The position numbers and the translations under genes were made by a program. From Ectopseudomonas composti (GTDB taxonomy: Bacteria; Pseudomonadota; Gammaproteobacteria; Pseudomonadales; Pseudomonadaceae): a DNA stretch of 62,785 nt. Below, piece after piece: positions 1 to 8,297 of this stretch; position 1 is the stretch's first letter, and each line of letters starts with the position of its first letter. Under the pieces are notes generated by a model. The model made no database searches, had not been told where the DNA came from, and saw nothing but the letters and a program-made list of their open reading frames with translations. The stretch lies in the NCBI RefSeq assembly GCF_900115475.1, contig NZ_FOWP01000018.1, positions 1 through 62,785 of the forward strand, written 5' to 3'.

Positions 1-61
1 CTTGCATGTGTTAGGCCTGCCGCCAGCGTTCAATCTGAGCCATGATCAAACTCTTCAGTTC
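1..61 (-). rRNA. rrs: 16S ribosomal RNA, 5' end only
   Basis: Read on the minus strand, these bases are the start of a gammaproteobacterial 16S rRNA, including the conserved AGAGTTTGATCATGGCTCAG priming site, followed by the AACGCTGGCGGC segment. The mature 5' end should lie at about 61, judged by the usual GAACTGAAGAG start of Pseudomonas 16S. The rest of the gene lies beyond the left edge of the window. Confidence 0.97.
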
Positions 62-228
62 AATACTGCTTGGGTTTTGAGAAAACCCTAAACTTGGCTC
101 AGCAATCGCAAATCTCTTTATTGCTAAAGAGTTAACCCTCGAATTAACGAGTGTTGCTTTGTGATGCTGATAATCAGTTGACTATCAGCCTTACCTCACA
201 AGCACCCACACGAATTGCTTGATTCAGT

Positions 229-240
229 TGTTAAAGAACA
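229..240 (-). promoter_or_regulatory. boxA antitermination element in the rrn leader
   Basis: The minus strand reads TGTTCTTTAACA, one base from the Escherichia coli rrn boxA core TGCTCTTTAACA. It lies between the promoters and the 16S start, as expected for the RNA signal on which NusB/NusE load to make rRNA transcription resistant to Rho. The rest of the leader (62-275) carries no gene. Confidence 0.85.
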
Positions 241-275
241 GTTGGTTAAGTCTTTCGCCTCAACCAAGGCCGCGC

Positions 276-303
276 ATTCTACAGCAGCCTTTCTATCTGT
301 CAA
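276..303 (-). promoter_or_regulatory. rrn promoter proximal to 16S
   Basis: On the minus strand a TTGACA -35 box (298-303) and a TAGAAT -10 box (276-281) are separated by 16 bases. The -10 is followed by a GC-rich GCGCG discriminator, typical of stringently controlled rRNA promoters. AT-rich sequence upstream of the -35 could act as an UP element. Confidence 0.85.
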
Positions 304-395
304 GCTGTTTTTCGAATTTGTTTCCGGAGAAACTTCTTTCGACTCAACCACTTGCAAAACCTCAGCTTCATCTCTTCCGCTTCGGTGAGGCGCGC

Positions 396-423
396 ATTCT
401 ACAGCACCTCTTTACTTCGTCAA
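396..423 (-). promoter_or_regulatory. rrn promoter, middle copy
   Basis: The minus strand has TTGACG (418-423) and TAGAAT (396-401) with a 16-base spacer, and the same GCGCG discriminator as the neighbouring copy. A very AT-rich stretch sits just upstream of the -35 box, as in rRNA UP elements. Confidence 0.82.
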
Positions 424-502
424 GTTGTTTTTGAAGAAATTTTCTTTCTATCTCAACAACTTAGCGCTTCGTCGAACCTGGGTTCGTCTCAGCGAGGCGC
501 GC

Positions 503-530
503 ATTCTACATGAGCCCAGCGTGCTGTAAA
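503..530 (-). promoter_or_regulatory. rrn promoter, distal copy
   Basis: The minus strand has TTTACA (525-530) and TAGAAT (503-508), again spaced by 16 bases and followed by the same GC-rich discriminator. It is the most upstream of three tandem rrn promoters; its -35 is the weakest match of the three. Confidence 0.72.
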
Positions 531-552
531 CCCCTGATATGCAAAAAACCGC

Positions 553-580
553 AGAAAAAGGGTCGAAGCCATTCACCCTC
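553..580 (-). terminator. terminator after gcdG, just before the rrn promoters
   Basis: On the minus strand AGGGTGAA (572-579) pairs with TTC-ACCCT (with one bulged base) around a short loop and is followed by a run of five U. It lies between the CoA-transferase stop and the rrn promoters, so it would insulate rRNA transcription from the upstream operon. Confidence 0.6.
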
Positions 581-604
581 TATATAGAAGACAAAATGAC
601 CGAC

Positions 605-1828
605 TCAAATCACGCCCGCCTCACGCAATTGGGCTACCTGCGTTTCGCTCATACCCAGCAAGTTACGCAGCAAGGCATCAGTGTGCTGGCCCAGTATGGG
701 CGGAGCCGAGCGATAGGCCACTGGCGTTACAGACAGGCGCAGCGGACTGGCGACCTGCGGCGTACTGCTGCCCAGCGCATTGGGCAGGTCGAGACGCAAA
801 CCTCGCGCCTGCACCTGAGGATCGGCGAACACCTGCTGAAGATCGTTGATCGGTCCACAGGGCACCCCGGCCGTTTCCAACTGCTCGGCCCACTGCGCCG
901 TGGTCTTGAACACCGTCGCCTGACGCAACAGCGGGATCAGCTCGGCGCGGTGCGCGACACGCGCCTTGTTGGTGGCGAAGCGCGCGTCATCGGCAAGCTG
1001 CGCAATACCCGCAACCTCGCAGAACTTGCGGAACTGCCCGTCATTGCCAACCGCCAGGATGAAGTTGCCATCGGCACTGGGGAAATCCTGGTAGGGCACG
1101 ATATTGGGGTGAGCATTACCCAGGCGCTTGGGTGATAGATCTGTCGTCAGGTAGTTCATGGCCTGGTTGGCCAGGCAGGCGACCTGCACATCGAGCAACG
1201 CTACATCTATATGCTGGCCGATACCGGATTGCTCACGCTGATTCAACGCAGCCAGAACACCCACGCTCGCATAGAGCCCCGTGAGGATGTCGGTCAGCGC
1301 CACGCCGACCTTCATCGGCCCGGCGCCCTCCTCCCCCTCTGGACGCCCGGTCAGACTCATCAAACCGCCGAGCCCCTGAATCATGAAGTCGTAGCCAGCA
1401 CGCTTGGCGTATGGCCCGGTCTGGCCGAAGCCAGTAATGGAGCAGTAGATCAGGCGCGGGTTGATCACCTTGAGCGATTCGTAGTCGAGGCCGTATGCAG
1501 CCAGACCACCTACCTTGAAGTTCTCCAGCAGTACGTCGCACTGCGCGACCAGCTCACGCACCAGGCGCTGACCTTCGGGCTGGGTGAAATCGAGGGTCAG
1601 CGACTGCTTGTTGCGATTGGCACTTTGAAAGTAGGCCGCCTCACGCGAATCGTTACCCTCGGCATCCTTTATATAAGGAGGCCCCCAGTGCCGGGTGTCG
1701 TCCCCCGAGCCGGGACGCTCGACCTTGATCACCTCGGCACCGAGGTCACCGAAGATCTGCCCAGCCCAAGGGCCGGCCAGCACGCGGGACAGATCGAGCA
1801 CACGGATATGAGAAAGAGCGCCAGGCAT
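605..1828 (-). CDS. gcdG: CaiB/BaiF family (class III) CoA-transferase, probable glutarate CoA-transferase
   Basis: The 407-residue product has the length and motifs of class III CoA-transferases: an N-terminal RVLDLSRVLAGPWAGQ segment, AEVIKVERPG at about 31-40, and a DILTG motif in which Asp180 is the likely catalytic aspartate that forms the acyl anhydride. The family moves CoA between carboxylic acids. Its position directly behind the glutaryl-CoA dehydrogenase gene suggests that it activates glutarate, an intermediate of lysine breakdown. The ATG ending at 1828 is preceded by GGAGAA at good distance; a longer reading would run back into the gcdH 3' end without a better ribosome site. The gene lies 58 bases after gcdH and is probably co-transcribed with it. 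The exact acyl donor is inferred from context. Confidence 0.88.
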   Translation of the reverse strand: MPGALSHIRVLDLSRVLAGPWAGQIFGDLGAEVIKVERPGSGDDTRHWGPPYIKDAEGNDSREAAYFQSANRNKQSLTLDFTQPEGQRLVRELVAQCDVLLENFKVGGLAAYGLDYESLKVINPRLIYCSITGFGQTGPYAKRAGYDFMIQGLGGLMSLTGRPEGEEGAGPMKVGVALTDILTGLYASVGVLAALNQREQSGIGQHIDVALLDVQVACLANQAMNYLTTDLSPKRLGNAHPNIVPYQDFPSADGNFILAVGNDGQFRKFCEVAGIAQLADDARFATNKARVAHRAELIPLLRQATVFKTTAQWAEQLETAGVPCGPINDLQQVFADPQVQARGLRLDLPNALGSSTPQVASPLRLSVTPVAYRSAPPILGQHTDALLRNLLGMSETQVAQLREAGVI

Positions 1829-1886
1829 GAAGGTTCTCCGGAAAGTGCGCCACGCGCACCATGGATCGTAAGACAGGTGTGCGCTA

Positions 1887-3065
1887 TCAGAAGAACGCCT
1901 GGATGCCGGTCTGCGCACGACCGAGGATCAGCGCATGCACATCGTGCGTACCTTCGTAGGTGTTGACCACCTCAAGGTTGACCAGGTGACGGGCGATGCC
2001 AAACTCGTCGCTGATGCCATTGCCACCCAGCATGTCGCGCGCCAGGCGGGCGATATCCAGCGCTTTGCCGCAACTATTGCGCTTCATGATCGAGGTGATT
2101 TCCACCGCTGCGGTGCCTTCGTCTTTCATCCTTCCCAAGCGCAGGCAGCCTTGCAGGGCCAGAGTGATTTCGGTCTGCATGTCGGCCAGCTTCTTCTGTA
2201 TCAGCTGGTTGGCCGCCAGCGGGCGACCGAACTGGTGGCGATCGAGCACGTACTGGCGTGCGGTGTGCCAGCAGAATTCGGCCGCGCCCAGCGCGCCCCA
2301 GCTGATGCCGTAACGGGCGGAGTTCAGGCAGGTGAACGGGCCACGCAGGCCGCGCACATCCGGGAAGGCGTTCTCTTCGGGGCAGAACACGTTGTCCATG
2401 ACGACTTCACCGGTGATCGAAGCGCGCAGACCGACCTTGCCGTGAATCGCCGGAGCGGAGAGGCCTTCCCAGCCTTTTTCCAGGACGAAGCCGCGAATCT
2501 CGCCGGCATCATCCTTGGCCCAGACCACGAAGACATCGGCGATCGGGCTATTGGTGATCCACATCTTGCTGCCGGTCAGGCGGTAGCCGCCTTCGACCTT
2601 CTTGGCGCGCGTGACCATGGCGCCCGGATCGGAGCCATGATTCGGCTCGGTCAGGCCGAAACAACCGATGTATTCGCCACCGGCCAGCTTGGGCAGGTAC
2701 TTCTGCTTGGTCGCCTCATTGCCGAACTCGTTGATCGGCACCATCACCAGCGACGACTGCACGCTCATCATCGAGCGGTAACCGGAGTCGATACGCTCCA
2801 CTTCACGGGCGATCAAGCCGTAACACACATAGTTCAGGCCACTACCACCGTAGGCCTCGGGAATGGTCGCCCCCAGCAGGCCGGTTTCGCCCATCTCACG
2901 GAAGATCTTCGGATCGGTCTGCTCATGACGGAAGGCCTCGAGTACGCGGGGCGCCAACTTGTCATCGGCAAACTGCTGGGCGCTGTCACGCACCATGCGC
3001 TCTTCTTCGGTCAGTTGCTGATCCAACAGCAGCGGGTCGATCCAGTTGAAGCTTGCCTTGGCCAT
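1887..3065 (-). CDS. gcdH: glutaryl-CoA dehydrogenase
   Basis: The 392-residue protein is a full-length acyl-CoA dehydrogenase flavoprotein with the diagnostic C-terminal NTYEGTHDVHALILGRA segment; the Glu of YEGTHD (about 371) is the catalytic base of glutaryl-CoA dehydrogenases. Other family signatures include GCFGLTEPNHGSDPG for substrate and FAD binding. It oxidises and decarboxylates glutaryl-CoA to crotonyl-CoA in lysine, hydroxylysine and tryptophan catabolism, passing electrons to ETF. It is the first gene of a leftward pair with the CoA-transferase and is divergent from a LysR regulator about 180 bases away, the usual Pseudomonas gcd arrangement. Confidence 0.96.
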   Translation of the reverse strand: MAKASFNWIDPLLLDQQLTEEERMVRDSAQQFADDKLAPRVLEAFRHEQTDPKIFREMGETGLLGATIPEAYGGSGLNYVCYGLIAREVERIDSGYRSMMSVQSSLVMVPINEFGNEATKQKYLPKLAGGEYIGCFGLTEPNHGSDPGAMVTRAKKVEGGYRLTGSKMWITNSPIADVFVVWAKDDAGEIRGFVLEKGWEGLSAPAIHGKVGLRASITGEVVMDNVFCPEENAFPDVRGLRGPFTCLNSARYGISWGALGAAEFCWHTARQYVLDRHQFGRPLAANQLIQKKLADMQTEITLALQGCLRLGRMKDEGTAAVEITSIMKRNSCGKALDIARLARDMLGGNGISDEFGIARHLVNLEVVNTYEGTHDVHALILGRAQTGIQAFF

Positions 3066-3165
3066 TACGAGAAACCTCGAAGCAGTGATGTGAGCGGTCG
3101 ATCCAGCCGACCCGGAATGACATTGATCCTAGGCCGGCTTTGTGCAATGGACAAACGCAGATTCT

Positions 3166-3179
3166 GCACATACCTGTGC
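3166..3179. promoter_or_regulatory. small palindrome between gcdH and gcdR
   Basis: GCACA and TGTGC flank TACC in the divergent intergenic region between the dehydrogenase and its LysR-type regulator. Dyads with short arms in such regions are common LysR-type binding sites, so this is a candidate operator; no published consensus was matched. Confidence 0.3.
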
Positions 3180-3245
3180 TTTTTCCTCACTTCGAGATAG
3201 CTTAACTAGCCATAAATACCGTTCCTGAGTGAGGCTTTCGCATCA

Positions 3246-4139
3246 ATGCGCCGCAAGATCCCCAGCACCGCCGCTCTCGTCGCCTTCGAGTCGGCCGCAC
3301 GCCACCAGAGTTTCACCAAGGCGGCCAACGAGCTCAATCTCACGCAGAGCGCGGTTTGCCGGCAAATCGGCGGGCTGGAGAGCTTTCTCAATGTCGAACT
3401 GTTCCGCCGTTCGCGGCGCGGCGTGGTGCTGACCGAAGCGGGCGTTGCCTACAGTCGCAAGGTCGCGGCGCAACTCGATGCAGTGGAGCGCGACACCCTG
3501 GGCCTGATGGGTAATCAGGGTACAACCAGCATAGAACTGGCGGTGGTGCCGACCTTTGGCACTCAATGGTTGCTCCCTCGCCTGCGTGCCTTTCAGCAGC
3601 TTCACCCGGAAGTGACGGTGCACCTGACCAACCGCACACGCCCTTTCCTGTTCGCAGACACCCACTTCGATGCCGCCATCTATTACGGTGATGCCGAGTG
3701 GTCGGGTACCGAGGCGCACTTTCTGATGCACGAACACCTGCTGCCGGTGTGCAGCCCGGCACTGTTGGGTGACGCCCCGGTAACAGTCGAGCGCATTGCC
3801 GCTCTGCCCCTGCTGCAGCAGACCACCCGCCCCTACGCCTGGCGTCAGTGGTTCGCCGCCCAGGGCATGAGCGTCGCTCGAGACATGACCGGCCCACGCC
3901 TGGAACTGTTCTCCATGCTGGCCCAGGCCGCGAGACACGAAATGGGCATTGCCCTGATCCCGCCCTTCCTGATTCAGCGCGAACTGGAAGAGGGCAGCCT
4001 GGTGGTCGCCCTTGATCGCGCCGTGCCGAACAATGACCGCGCCTATTACCTGATGGTGCCGGAGCGCAAGGCCGAGTCGGCAGCACTGAAGGCCTTTCGT
4101 GACTGGCTACTGGGCGAGGCCAACGCTTACCAGCAGTAA
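3246..4139 (+). CDS. gcdR: LysR-type transcriptional regulator of glutarate catabolism
   Basis: The 297-residue protein starts with a LysR winged helix-turn-helix (residues about 7-65, with SFTKAANELNLTQSAVCRQI as the recognition region) followed by a periplasmic-binding-like effector domain. Length and layout are normal for the family. It is transcribed away from gcdH, and in pseudomonads this divergent LysR gene activates the gcdHG operon in response to a glutarate-pathway metabolite. The regulatory assignment rests on this conserved arrangement; the effector is not visible from sequence. The ATG at 3246 begins close upstream of the HTH, so little extension is possible. Confidence 0.88.
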   Translation: MRRKIPSTAALVAFESAARHQSFTKAANELNLTQSAVCRQIGGLESFLNVELFRRSRRGVVLTEAGVAYSRKVAAQLDAVERDTLGLMGNQGTTSIELAVVPTFGTQWLLPRLRAFQQLHPEVTVHLTNRTRPFLFADTHFDAAIYYGDAEWSGTEAHFLMHEHLLPVCSPALLGDAPVTVERIAALPLLQQTTRPYAWRQWFAAQGMSVARDMTGPRLELFSMLAQAARHEMGIALIPPFLIQRELEEGSLVVALDRAVPNNDRAYYLMVPERKAESAALKAFRDWLLGEANAYQQ

Positions 4140-4612
4140 TGACCAGCGCGAAACCGTCGCCACCATTAACACCATCACGACCAATGAAAGGATAAATAGG
4201 GACTGGTAGTAGAAAGTTAGTCACGCTACACAATCAATTAGCGAAAAAGTACGCCAAAGCCACTACTTTCGGGCCATAGCACTATTCCGAACACCCTGTG
4301 CATTACCTTCCACACTCGATACCAATCGACCAGCGGTCATTCCCGCTGTGAATGCCTAAGCAGTGCCCTAGACGCCGCTTTACCTGCCTTCCCCCAGAAT
4401 CCACGCGGGCTGCGCGCAGTATAAAAATCCCTCATAGACCTATTACTTGTAGTAATCCATTTTTTTTACTCCATAACTTCTTGTAAGGGTCTGCGTTCGA
4501 TTGCACAATCGCCGCGCTCGCCACCTTCTGGCGGGTTATGTGCTGATCCCCAATCACCGGCGTGCCAGCGTAGTGCGCAGGTTCACCCAAAAGATCACGC
4601 AGGAGATTAGAA
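4140..4612. other. 473-base intergenic region before pntAA
   Basis: No convincing gene is seen. The region is richer in A and T than its flanks. It holds a small hairpin CAGCGG/CCGCTG (4331-4348) without a U run, and a perfect dyad ATTACT-TGT-AGTAAT (4442-4456) followed by an eight-T run. The dyad is a candidate operator for the transhydrogenase operon. The promoter of pntAA must lie here. Confidence 0.5.
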
Positions 4613-5734
4613 GTGCACATCGGTGTTCCTCTCGAAACCCATGCCGGGGAGACGCGGGTTGCCGCGACGCCCGAGACCGTCAAGAAACTGGTTGGCCAGG
4701 GCCATCAGGTGACCGTCCAGAGCGGTGCCGGCATCAGTGCCAGCATCCCGGACAGCGCCTTTGAAGCCGCTGGCGCCACCATTGGCAACGACTCGGCCGC
4801 GTTTGGCGCCGACCTGGTGCTGAAGGTGGTCGCGCCGACCGACGCCGAACTGGCTCATATGAAGAGCGGCGCCGTGCTGGTTGGCATGCTCAACCCGTTC
4901 TGCAACGACACCATCGCGCGCATGAATGCCCGTGGCATCGTCGCCTTCGCCCTGGAGGCCGCACCGCGCACCTCCCGCGCGCAGAGCCTGGACGTACTGA
5001 GCTCGCAGGCCAATATCGCCGGCTACAAGGCCGTGATGCTCGCCGCCAACCACTACCCGCGCTTCATGCCGATGCTGATGACCGCTGCCGGTACCGTTAA
5101 GGCCGCACGCGTGCTGATTCTCGGTGCTGGCGTCGCCGGCTTGCAGGCCATCGCTACGGCCAAGCGCCTGGGCGCGGTGATCGAGGCCTCCGACGTGCGC
5201 CCTGCCGTGAAGGAGCAGATCGAGTCGCTCGGCGCCAAGTTCGTCGACGTGCCGTTCGAGACCGACGAAGAACGCGAGTGCGCGCAAGGCGTGGGCGGTT
5301 ATGCCCGACCGATGCCTCAGTCCTGGATGGAGCGCCAGGCCAAAGCCGTGCACGAGAAGGCCAAACAGGCCGATATCGTCATCACCACCGCACTGATTCC
5401 CGGCCGCAAGGCACCGACGCTGCTGCATGAAGCCACCGTCAGCGAGATGAAGCCCGGCTCCGTGGTCATCGACCTGGCCGCTGCGCAAGGCGGCAACTGC
5501 CCGCTGACGGAAGCAGATCAAGTGGTGGTCAAGCATGGTGTGACCCTCGTCGGCCACACCAACCTGGCCGCCCTGGTGCCGGCAGATGCTTCTGCCCTGT
5601 ACGCACGTAACCTGCTGGACTTCCTCAAGCTCGTGATCGACAAGGAAGGCCAGTTCCAGCTCAACCTCGAAGACGACATCGTCGCGGCGTGCCTGATGTG
5701 CAACGCCGGCGAAGTCGTGCGCAAGAACGGCTAA
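4613..5734 (+). CDS. pntAA: Re/Si-specific NAD(P)+ transhydrogenase, soluble alpha-1 subunit
   Basis: This 373-residue protein is the NAD(H)-binding domain I of the proton-translocating transhydrogenase, which couples hydride transfer from NADH to NADP+ to inward proton movement. It begins MHIGVPLETHAGETRVA, as in the alanine dehydrogenase/PntA family, and has a Rossmann nucleotide-binding segment LILGAGVAGLQ near residues 168-178. The start is a GTG preceded by AGGAGA at good spacing. It stands first in a three-gene operon in which domain I, the short membrane part and the beta subunit are separate polypeptides, the usual split form in Pseudomonas and Rhodospirillum, unlike the fused PntA of enterobacteria. 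Confidence 0.95.
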   Translation: MHIGVPLETHAGETRVAATPETVKKLVGQGHQVTVQSGAGISASIPDSAFEAAGATIGNDSAAFGADLVLKVVAPTDAELAHMKSGAVLVGMLNPFCNDTIARMNARGIVAFALEAAPRTSRAQSLDVLSSQANIAGYKAVMLAANHYPRFMPMLMTAAGTVKAARVLILGAGVAGLQAIATAKRLGAVIEASDVRPAVKEQIESLGAKFVDVPFETDEERECAQGVGGYARPMPQSWMERQAKAVHEKAKQADIVITTALIPGRKAPTLLHEATVSEMKPGSVVIDLAAAQGGNCPLTEADQVVVKHGVTLVGHTNLAALVPADASALYARNLLDFLKLVIDKEGQFQLNLEDDIVAACLMCNAGEVVRKNG

Positions 5735-5745
5735 GGAGTAGGGAC

Positions 5746-6060
5746 ATGGATCTGATTTCCGACGGCATCTACAACCTGATCATCTTCGTGCTGGCCATCT
5801 ATGTCGGCTACCACGTGGTGTGGAACGTCACCCCGGCCCTGCACACCCCGCTGATGGCCGTGACCAACGCCATCTCCGCCATCGTGATCGTCGGCGCCAT
5901 GCTGGCCGCCGCGCTCACCGTCACCCCGCTGGGCAAAACCATGGGCACCCTCGCCGTGGCCCTGGCCGCGGTGAACGTGTTTGGTGGCTTCCTGGTCACC
6001 CGACGCATGCTGGAAATGTTCAAGAAGAAAGCGCCGAAAGCGGCTGCGGAGAAGCACTGA
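5746..6060 (+). CDS. pntAB: NAD(P)+ transhydrogenase, alpha-2 membrane subunit
   Basis: This 104-residue protein starts MDLISDGIYNLIIFVLAIY and has three to four hydrophobic helices, matching the C-terminal membrane part of PntA that is a separate chain in pseudomonads. It helps form the proton channel in the inner membrane together with PntB. The ATG follows AAGGAGTAGGG with only 11 bases after the pntAA stop, and pntB begins two bases after its own stop, so the three genes are surely one transcript and translationally coupled. Confidence 0.94.
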   Translation: MDLISDGIYNLIIFVLAIYVGYHVVWNVTPALHTPLMAVTNAISAIVIVGAMLAAALTVTPLGKTMGTLAVALAAVNVFGGFLVTRRMLEMFKKKAPKAAAEKH

Positions 6061-6062
6061 CC

Positions 6063-7499
6063 ATGAGCATGAACCTGATCACTGTTCTCTACCTTGTCGC
6101 CTCGGTGTGCTTCATCCAGGCGCTCAAGGGCCTGTCGCACCCGACCACATCGCGGCGCGGTAACCTGTTCGGCATGCTCGGTATGGCCATTGCCGTACTC
6201 ACCACTGTCGGTCTGATCTACAAGCTCGGCAGCGAGCTGGCCATACAAGGGCTGGGCTTCGTCATCGTCGGCCTGCTGGTCGGCGGCAGCATCGGCACCA
6301 TCATGGCCAAGCGCGTCGAGATGACCAAGATGCCCGAGCTGGTGGCCTTCATGCACAGCATGATCGGCCTCGCGGCCGTGTTCATCGCCATCGCCGCCGT
6401 GGTCGAGCCGCAATCGCTGGGTATCGTCGCTGCGCTGGGTGATGCGATTCCGTCCGGTAACCGTCTGGAGCTGTTCCTCGGCGCGGCCATCGGCGCCATC
6501 ACCTTCTCCGGTTCGGTGATCGCATTCGGCAAGCTGTCGGGCAAGTACAAGTTCCGCCTGTTCCAGGGCGCTCCGGTGGTATTCAAAGGTCAGCACCTGT
6601 TCAACCTGGTGATCGGCCTGGCGATTTTCGGTCTGGGTCTGTACTACACCTTCACCGGCGACATCACTGCCTTCGCCGTGCTGGTGGCGCTGGCCTTCGT
6701 CATCGGCGTGCTGATCATCATCCCCATCGGCGGCGCCGACATGCCAGTCGTGGTGTCGATGCTCAACAGCTACTCGGGCTGGGCGGCCGCCGGTATCGGC
6801 TTCTCGCTGAACAACTCGATGCTGATCATCGCCGGTTCTCTGGTAGGTTCTTCCGGCGCGATCCTCTCGTACATCATGTGCAAGGCGATGAACCGCTCGT
6901 TCTTCAACGTGATTCTCGGTGGTTTCGGTGGCGCGACTGACGCAGCCGGCCCAGCCGGAGCTCAGGAAGCCCGCCCGGTGAAGTCCGGTTCAAGCGACGA
7001 CGCCGCGTTCCTGCTGACCAACGCCGACACCGTGATTATCGTCCCGGGTTACGGCCTGGCCGTAGCCCGCGCGCAGCATGCGCTGATGGAACTGGCGGAA
7101 AAGCTGACCCACCGTGGCGTGACAGTGAAATACGCGATCCACCCAGTTGCCGGGCGTATGCCGGGCCACATGAACGTACTGCTGGCCGAAGCCGAAGTGC
7201 CGTACGAACAGGTGTTCGAGATGGAGGACATCAACTCCGAGTTCGGCCAGGCCGACGTGGTACTGGTGCTCGGCGCCAACGACGTGGTCAACCCGGCAGC
7301 GAAGAACGATCCGAAGTCGCCGATCGCCGGCATGCCGATCCTCGAGGCCTACAAAGCCAAGACCGTAATCGTCAACAAGCGCTCGATGGCCAGCGGCTAT
7401 GCCGGCCTGGACAACGAACTGTTCTACATGGACAAGACCATGATGGTCTTCGGCGACGCCAAGAAGGTGATCGAGGACATGGTCAAGGCCGTCGATTGA
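6063..7499 (+). CDS. pntB: NAD(P)+ transhydrogenase, beta subunit
   Basis: The 478-residue product has an N-terminal half of membrane helices (residues about 1-270) and a C-terminal NADP(H)-binding domain III with the signature VIIVPGYGLAVARAQ and the later VLVLGANDVVNP. It forms the second half of the proton channel and binds NADP(H) on the cytoplasmic side. Length and motif order are standard for PntB. The gene is the last of the operon and is followed 20 bases later by a strong intrinsic terminator. Confidence 0.96.
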   Translation: MSMNLITVLYLVASVCFIQALKGLSHPTTSRRGNLFGMLGMAIAVLTTVGLIYKLGSELAIQGLGFVIVGLLVGGSIGTIMAKRVEMTKMPELVAFMHSMIGLAAVFIAIAAVVEPQSLGIVAALGDAIPSGNRLELFLGAAIGAITFSGSVIAFGKLSGKYKFRLFQGAPVVFKGQHLFNLVIGLAIFGLGLYYTFTGDITAFAVLVALAFVIGVLIIIPIGGADMPVVVSMLNSYSGWAAAGIGFSLNNSMLIIAGSLVGSSGAILSYIMCKAMNRSFFNVILGGFGGATDAAGPAGAQEARPVKSGSSDDAAFLLTNADTVIIVPGYGLAVARAQHALMELAEKLTHRGVTVKYAIHPVAGRMPGHMNVLLAEAEVPYEQVFEMEDINSEFGQADVVLVLGANDVVNPAAKNDPKSPIAGMPILEAYKAKTVIVNKRSMASGYAGLDNELFYMDKTMMVFGDAKKVIEDMVKAVD

Positions 7500-7518
7500 G
7501 CCCTGACCAGTCAGACAG

Positions 7519-7550
7519 GAAACCCGGCCACGTGCCGGGTTTCTCGTTTT
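7519..7550 (+). terminator. intrinsic terminator of the pnt operon
   Basis: GAAACCCGGC (7519-7528) and GCCGGGTTTC (7534-7543) form a perfect ten-pair stem with a five-base loop, followed by TCGTTTT. It lies directly behind pntB. Confidence 0.92.
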
Positions 7551-7603
7551 GGCACCAGTAGAAAGCTGATATTCAGGTCAACAAGCACAACAGATCAATT
7601 TGA

Positions 7604-7705
7604 AACTGTACTGCTTTAAATACCAGTACTATTGGGTTGCACCCAGGTAAAAATCTCGTATAAATCGGTTGCACCCAGTCTTTTCACTTAATGGCAGTAC
7701 AGTTG
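7604..7705. promoter_or_regulatory. compound operator-like region upstream of the first DUF1127 gene
   Basis: This AT-rich stretch holds three ordered elements. AACTGTACTGC (7604-7614) is the exact inverse of GCAGTACAGTT (7694-7704). Between them GGTTGCACCCA occurs twice (7635-7645 and 7667-7677), 32 bases apart, close to three helical turns, with CAGTACT at 7624-7630. The layout looks like binding sites for one dimeric regulator, or for two regulators, controlling the DUF1127 gene at 7856. No consensus is recognised. The rest of 7551-7855 holds no gene. Confidence 0.5.
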
Positions 7706-7855
7706 TTCCAATTTCTGACCTAACAGTTACAAAGCAACCTATCTAATAGCACAACAATTTCATCCAGCTGTGACTACTGAGCCACTGCTTCGCTCGGGAT
7801 AATTTGCTCATCGAAAGCAAACACCAGACCCGCCACAAGCGGAAGGATGACTACC

Positions 7856-8071
7856 ATGGAACGTACCCTCAGTTCCGCCCTGCTCCAAACTCACAGCGTT
7901 GCCAGCGACAAATCTGCCTGGCTGCTCCGCGCGATCGCCACCCTCAGCCTGTGGCAGCGCCGCATCGTCAGCCGTCGTCAACTGGCTCGACTGGATGCCC
8001 GCCTGCTCGCCGACGCCGGCATCAGCGAAAATCAGCGTTACGTCGAACTGCAGAAGCCGTTCTGGCGTTAA
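7856..8071 (+). CDS. DUF1127 small basic protein
   Basis: The 71-residue product ends in the DUF1127 (YjiS-like) signature: a WQRRIVSRRQLARLD segment followed by LLADAGISENQ and a C-terminal KPFWR. Small DUF1127 proteins of alphaproteobacteria have been linked to RNA binding and to phosphate and carbon metabolism; the function in Pseudomonas is not known. The ATG at 7856 has GGAAGG nine bases upstream, whereas an in-frame ATG at 7847 abuts that same motif and is less likely. A terminator follows 40 bases after the stop, so the gene is probably monocistronic and controlled by the repeat-rich upstream region. Confidence 0.85.
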   Translation: MERTLSSALLQTHSVASDKSAWLLRAIATLSLWQRRIVSRRQLARLDARLLADAGISENQRYVELQKPFWR

Positions 8072-8111
8072 CCACCCCGCTTTGCTCCCTCCCAAGTTGG
8101 GATCTTCTGAG

Positions 8112-8148
8112 AGCTCCACCGTCTCTGCTGCGGTGGGGCTTTCGTTTT
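8112..8148 (+). terminator. intrinsic terminator after the first DUF1127 gene
   Basis: AGCTCCACCG (8112-8121) pairs with CGGTGGGGCT (8131-8140), with one G-U pair, around a nine-base loop. TTCGTTTT follows directly. Confidence 0.88.
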
Positions 8149-8174
8149 ATCTGCAACAGTCATCGCCCTGGCGA

Positions 8175-8186
8175 GCAGTACAGTTG
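8175..8186 (+). promoter_or_regulatory. copy of the GCAGTACAGTTG motif before the second DUF1127 gene
   Basis: GCAGTACAGTTG here is identical over twelve bases to 7694-7705, upstream of the first DUF1127 gene. In both cases it precedes the start codon by roughly 110-160 bases. A shared regulator is the simplest reading. Confidence 0.5.
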
Positions 8187-8297
8187 CGATAAAATCTCCA
8201 CTGCCCCCGCACAATTCCCTCCGGTTGTATCTGCTCGTTCACGAACGCTTGCGAGACCATGAGCTGCCCCACCCTTGTCTCTCGACAGGAGCACGCC

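Noticed and set aside
4331..4348. CAGCGG/CCGCTG hairpin as a terminator after gcdR.
   Set aside because: It lies about 190 bases after the stop and has no U run.
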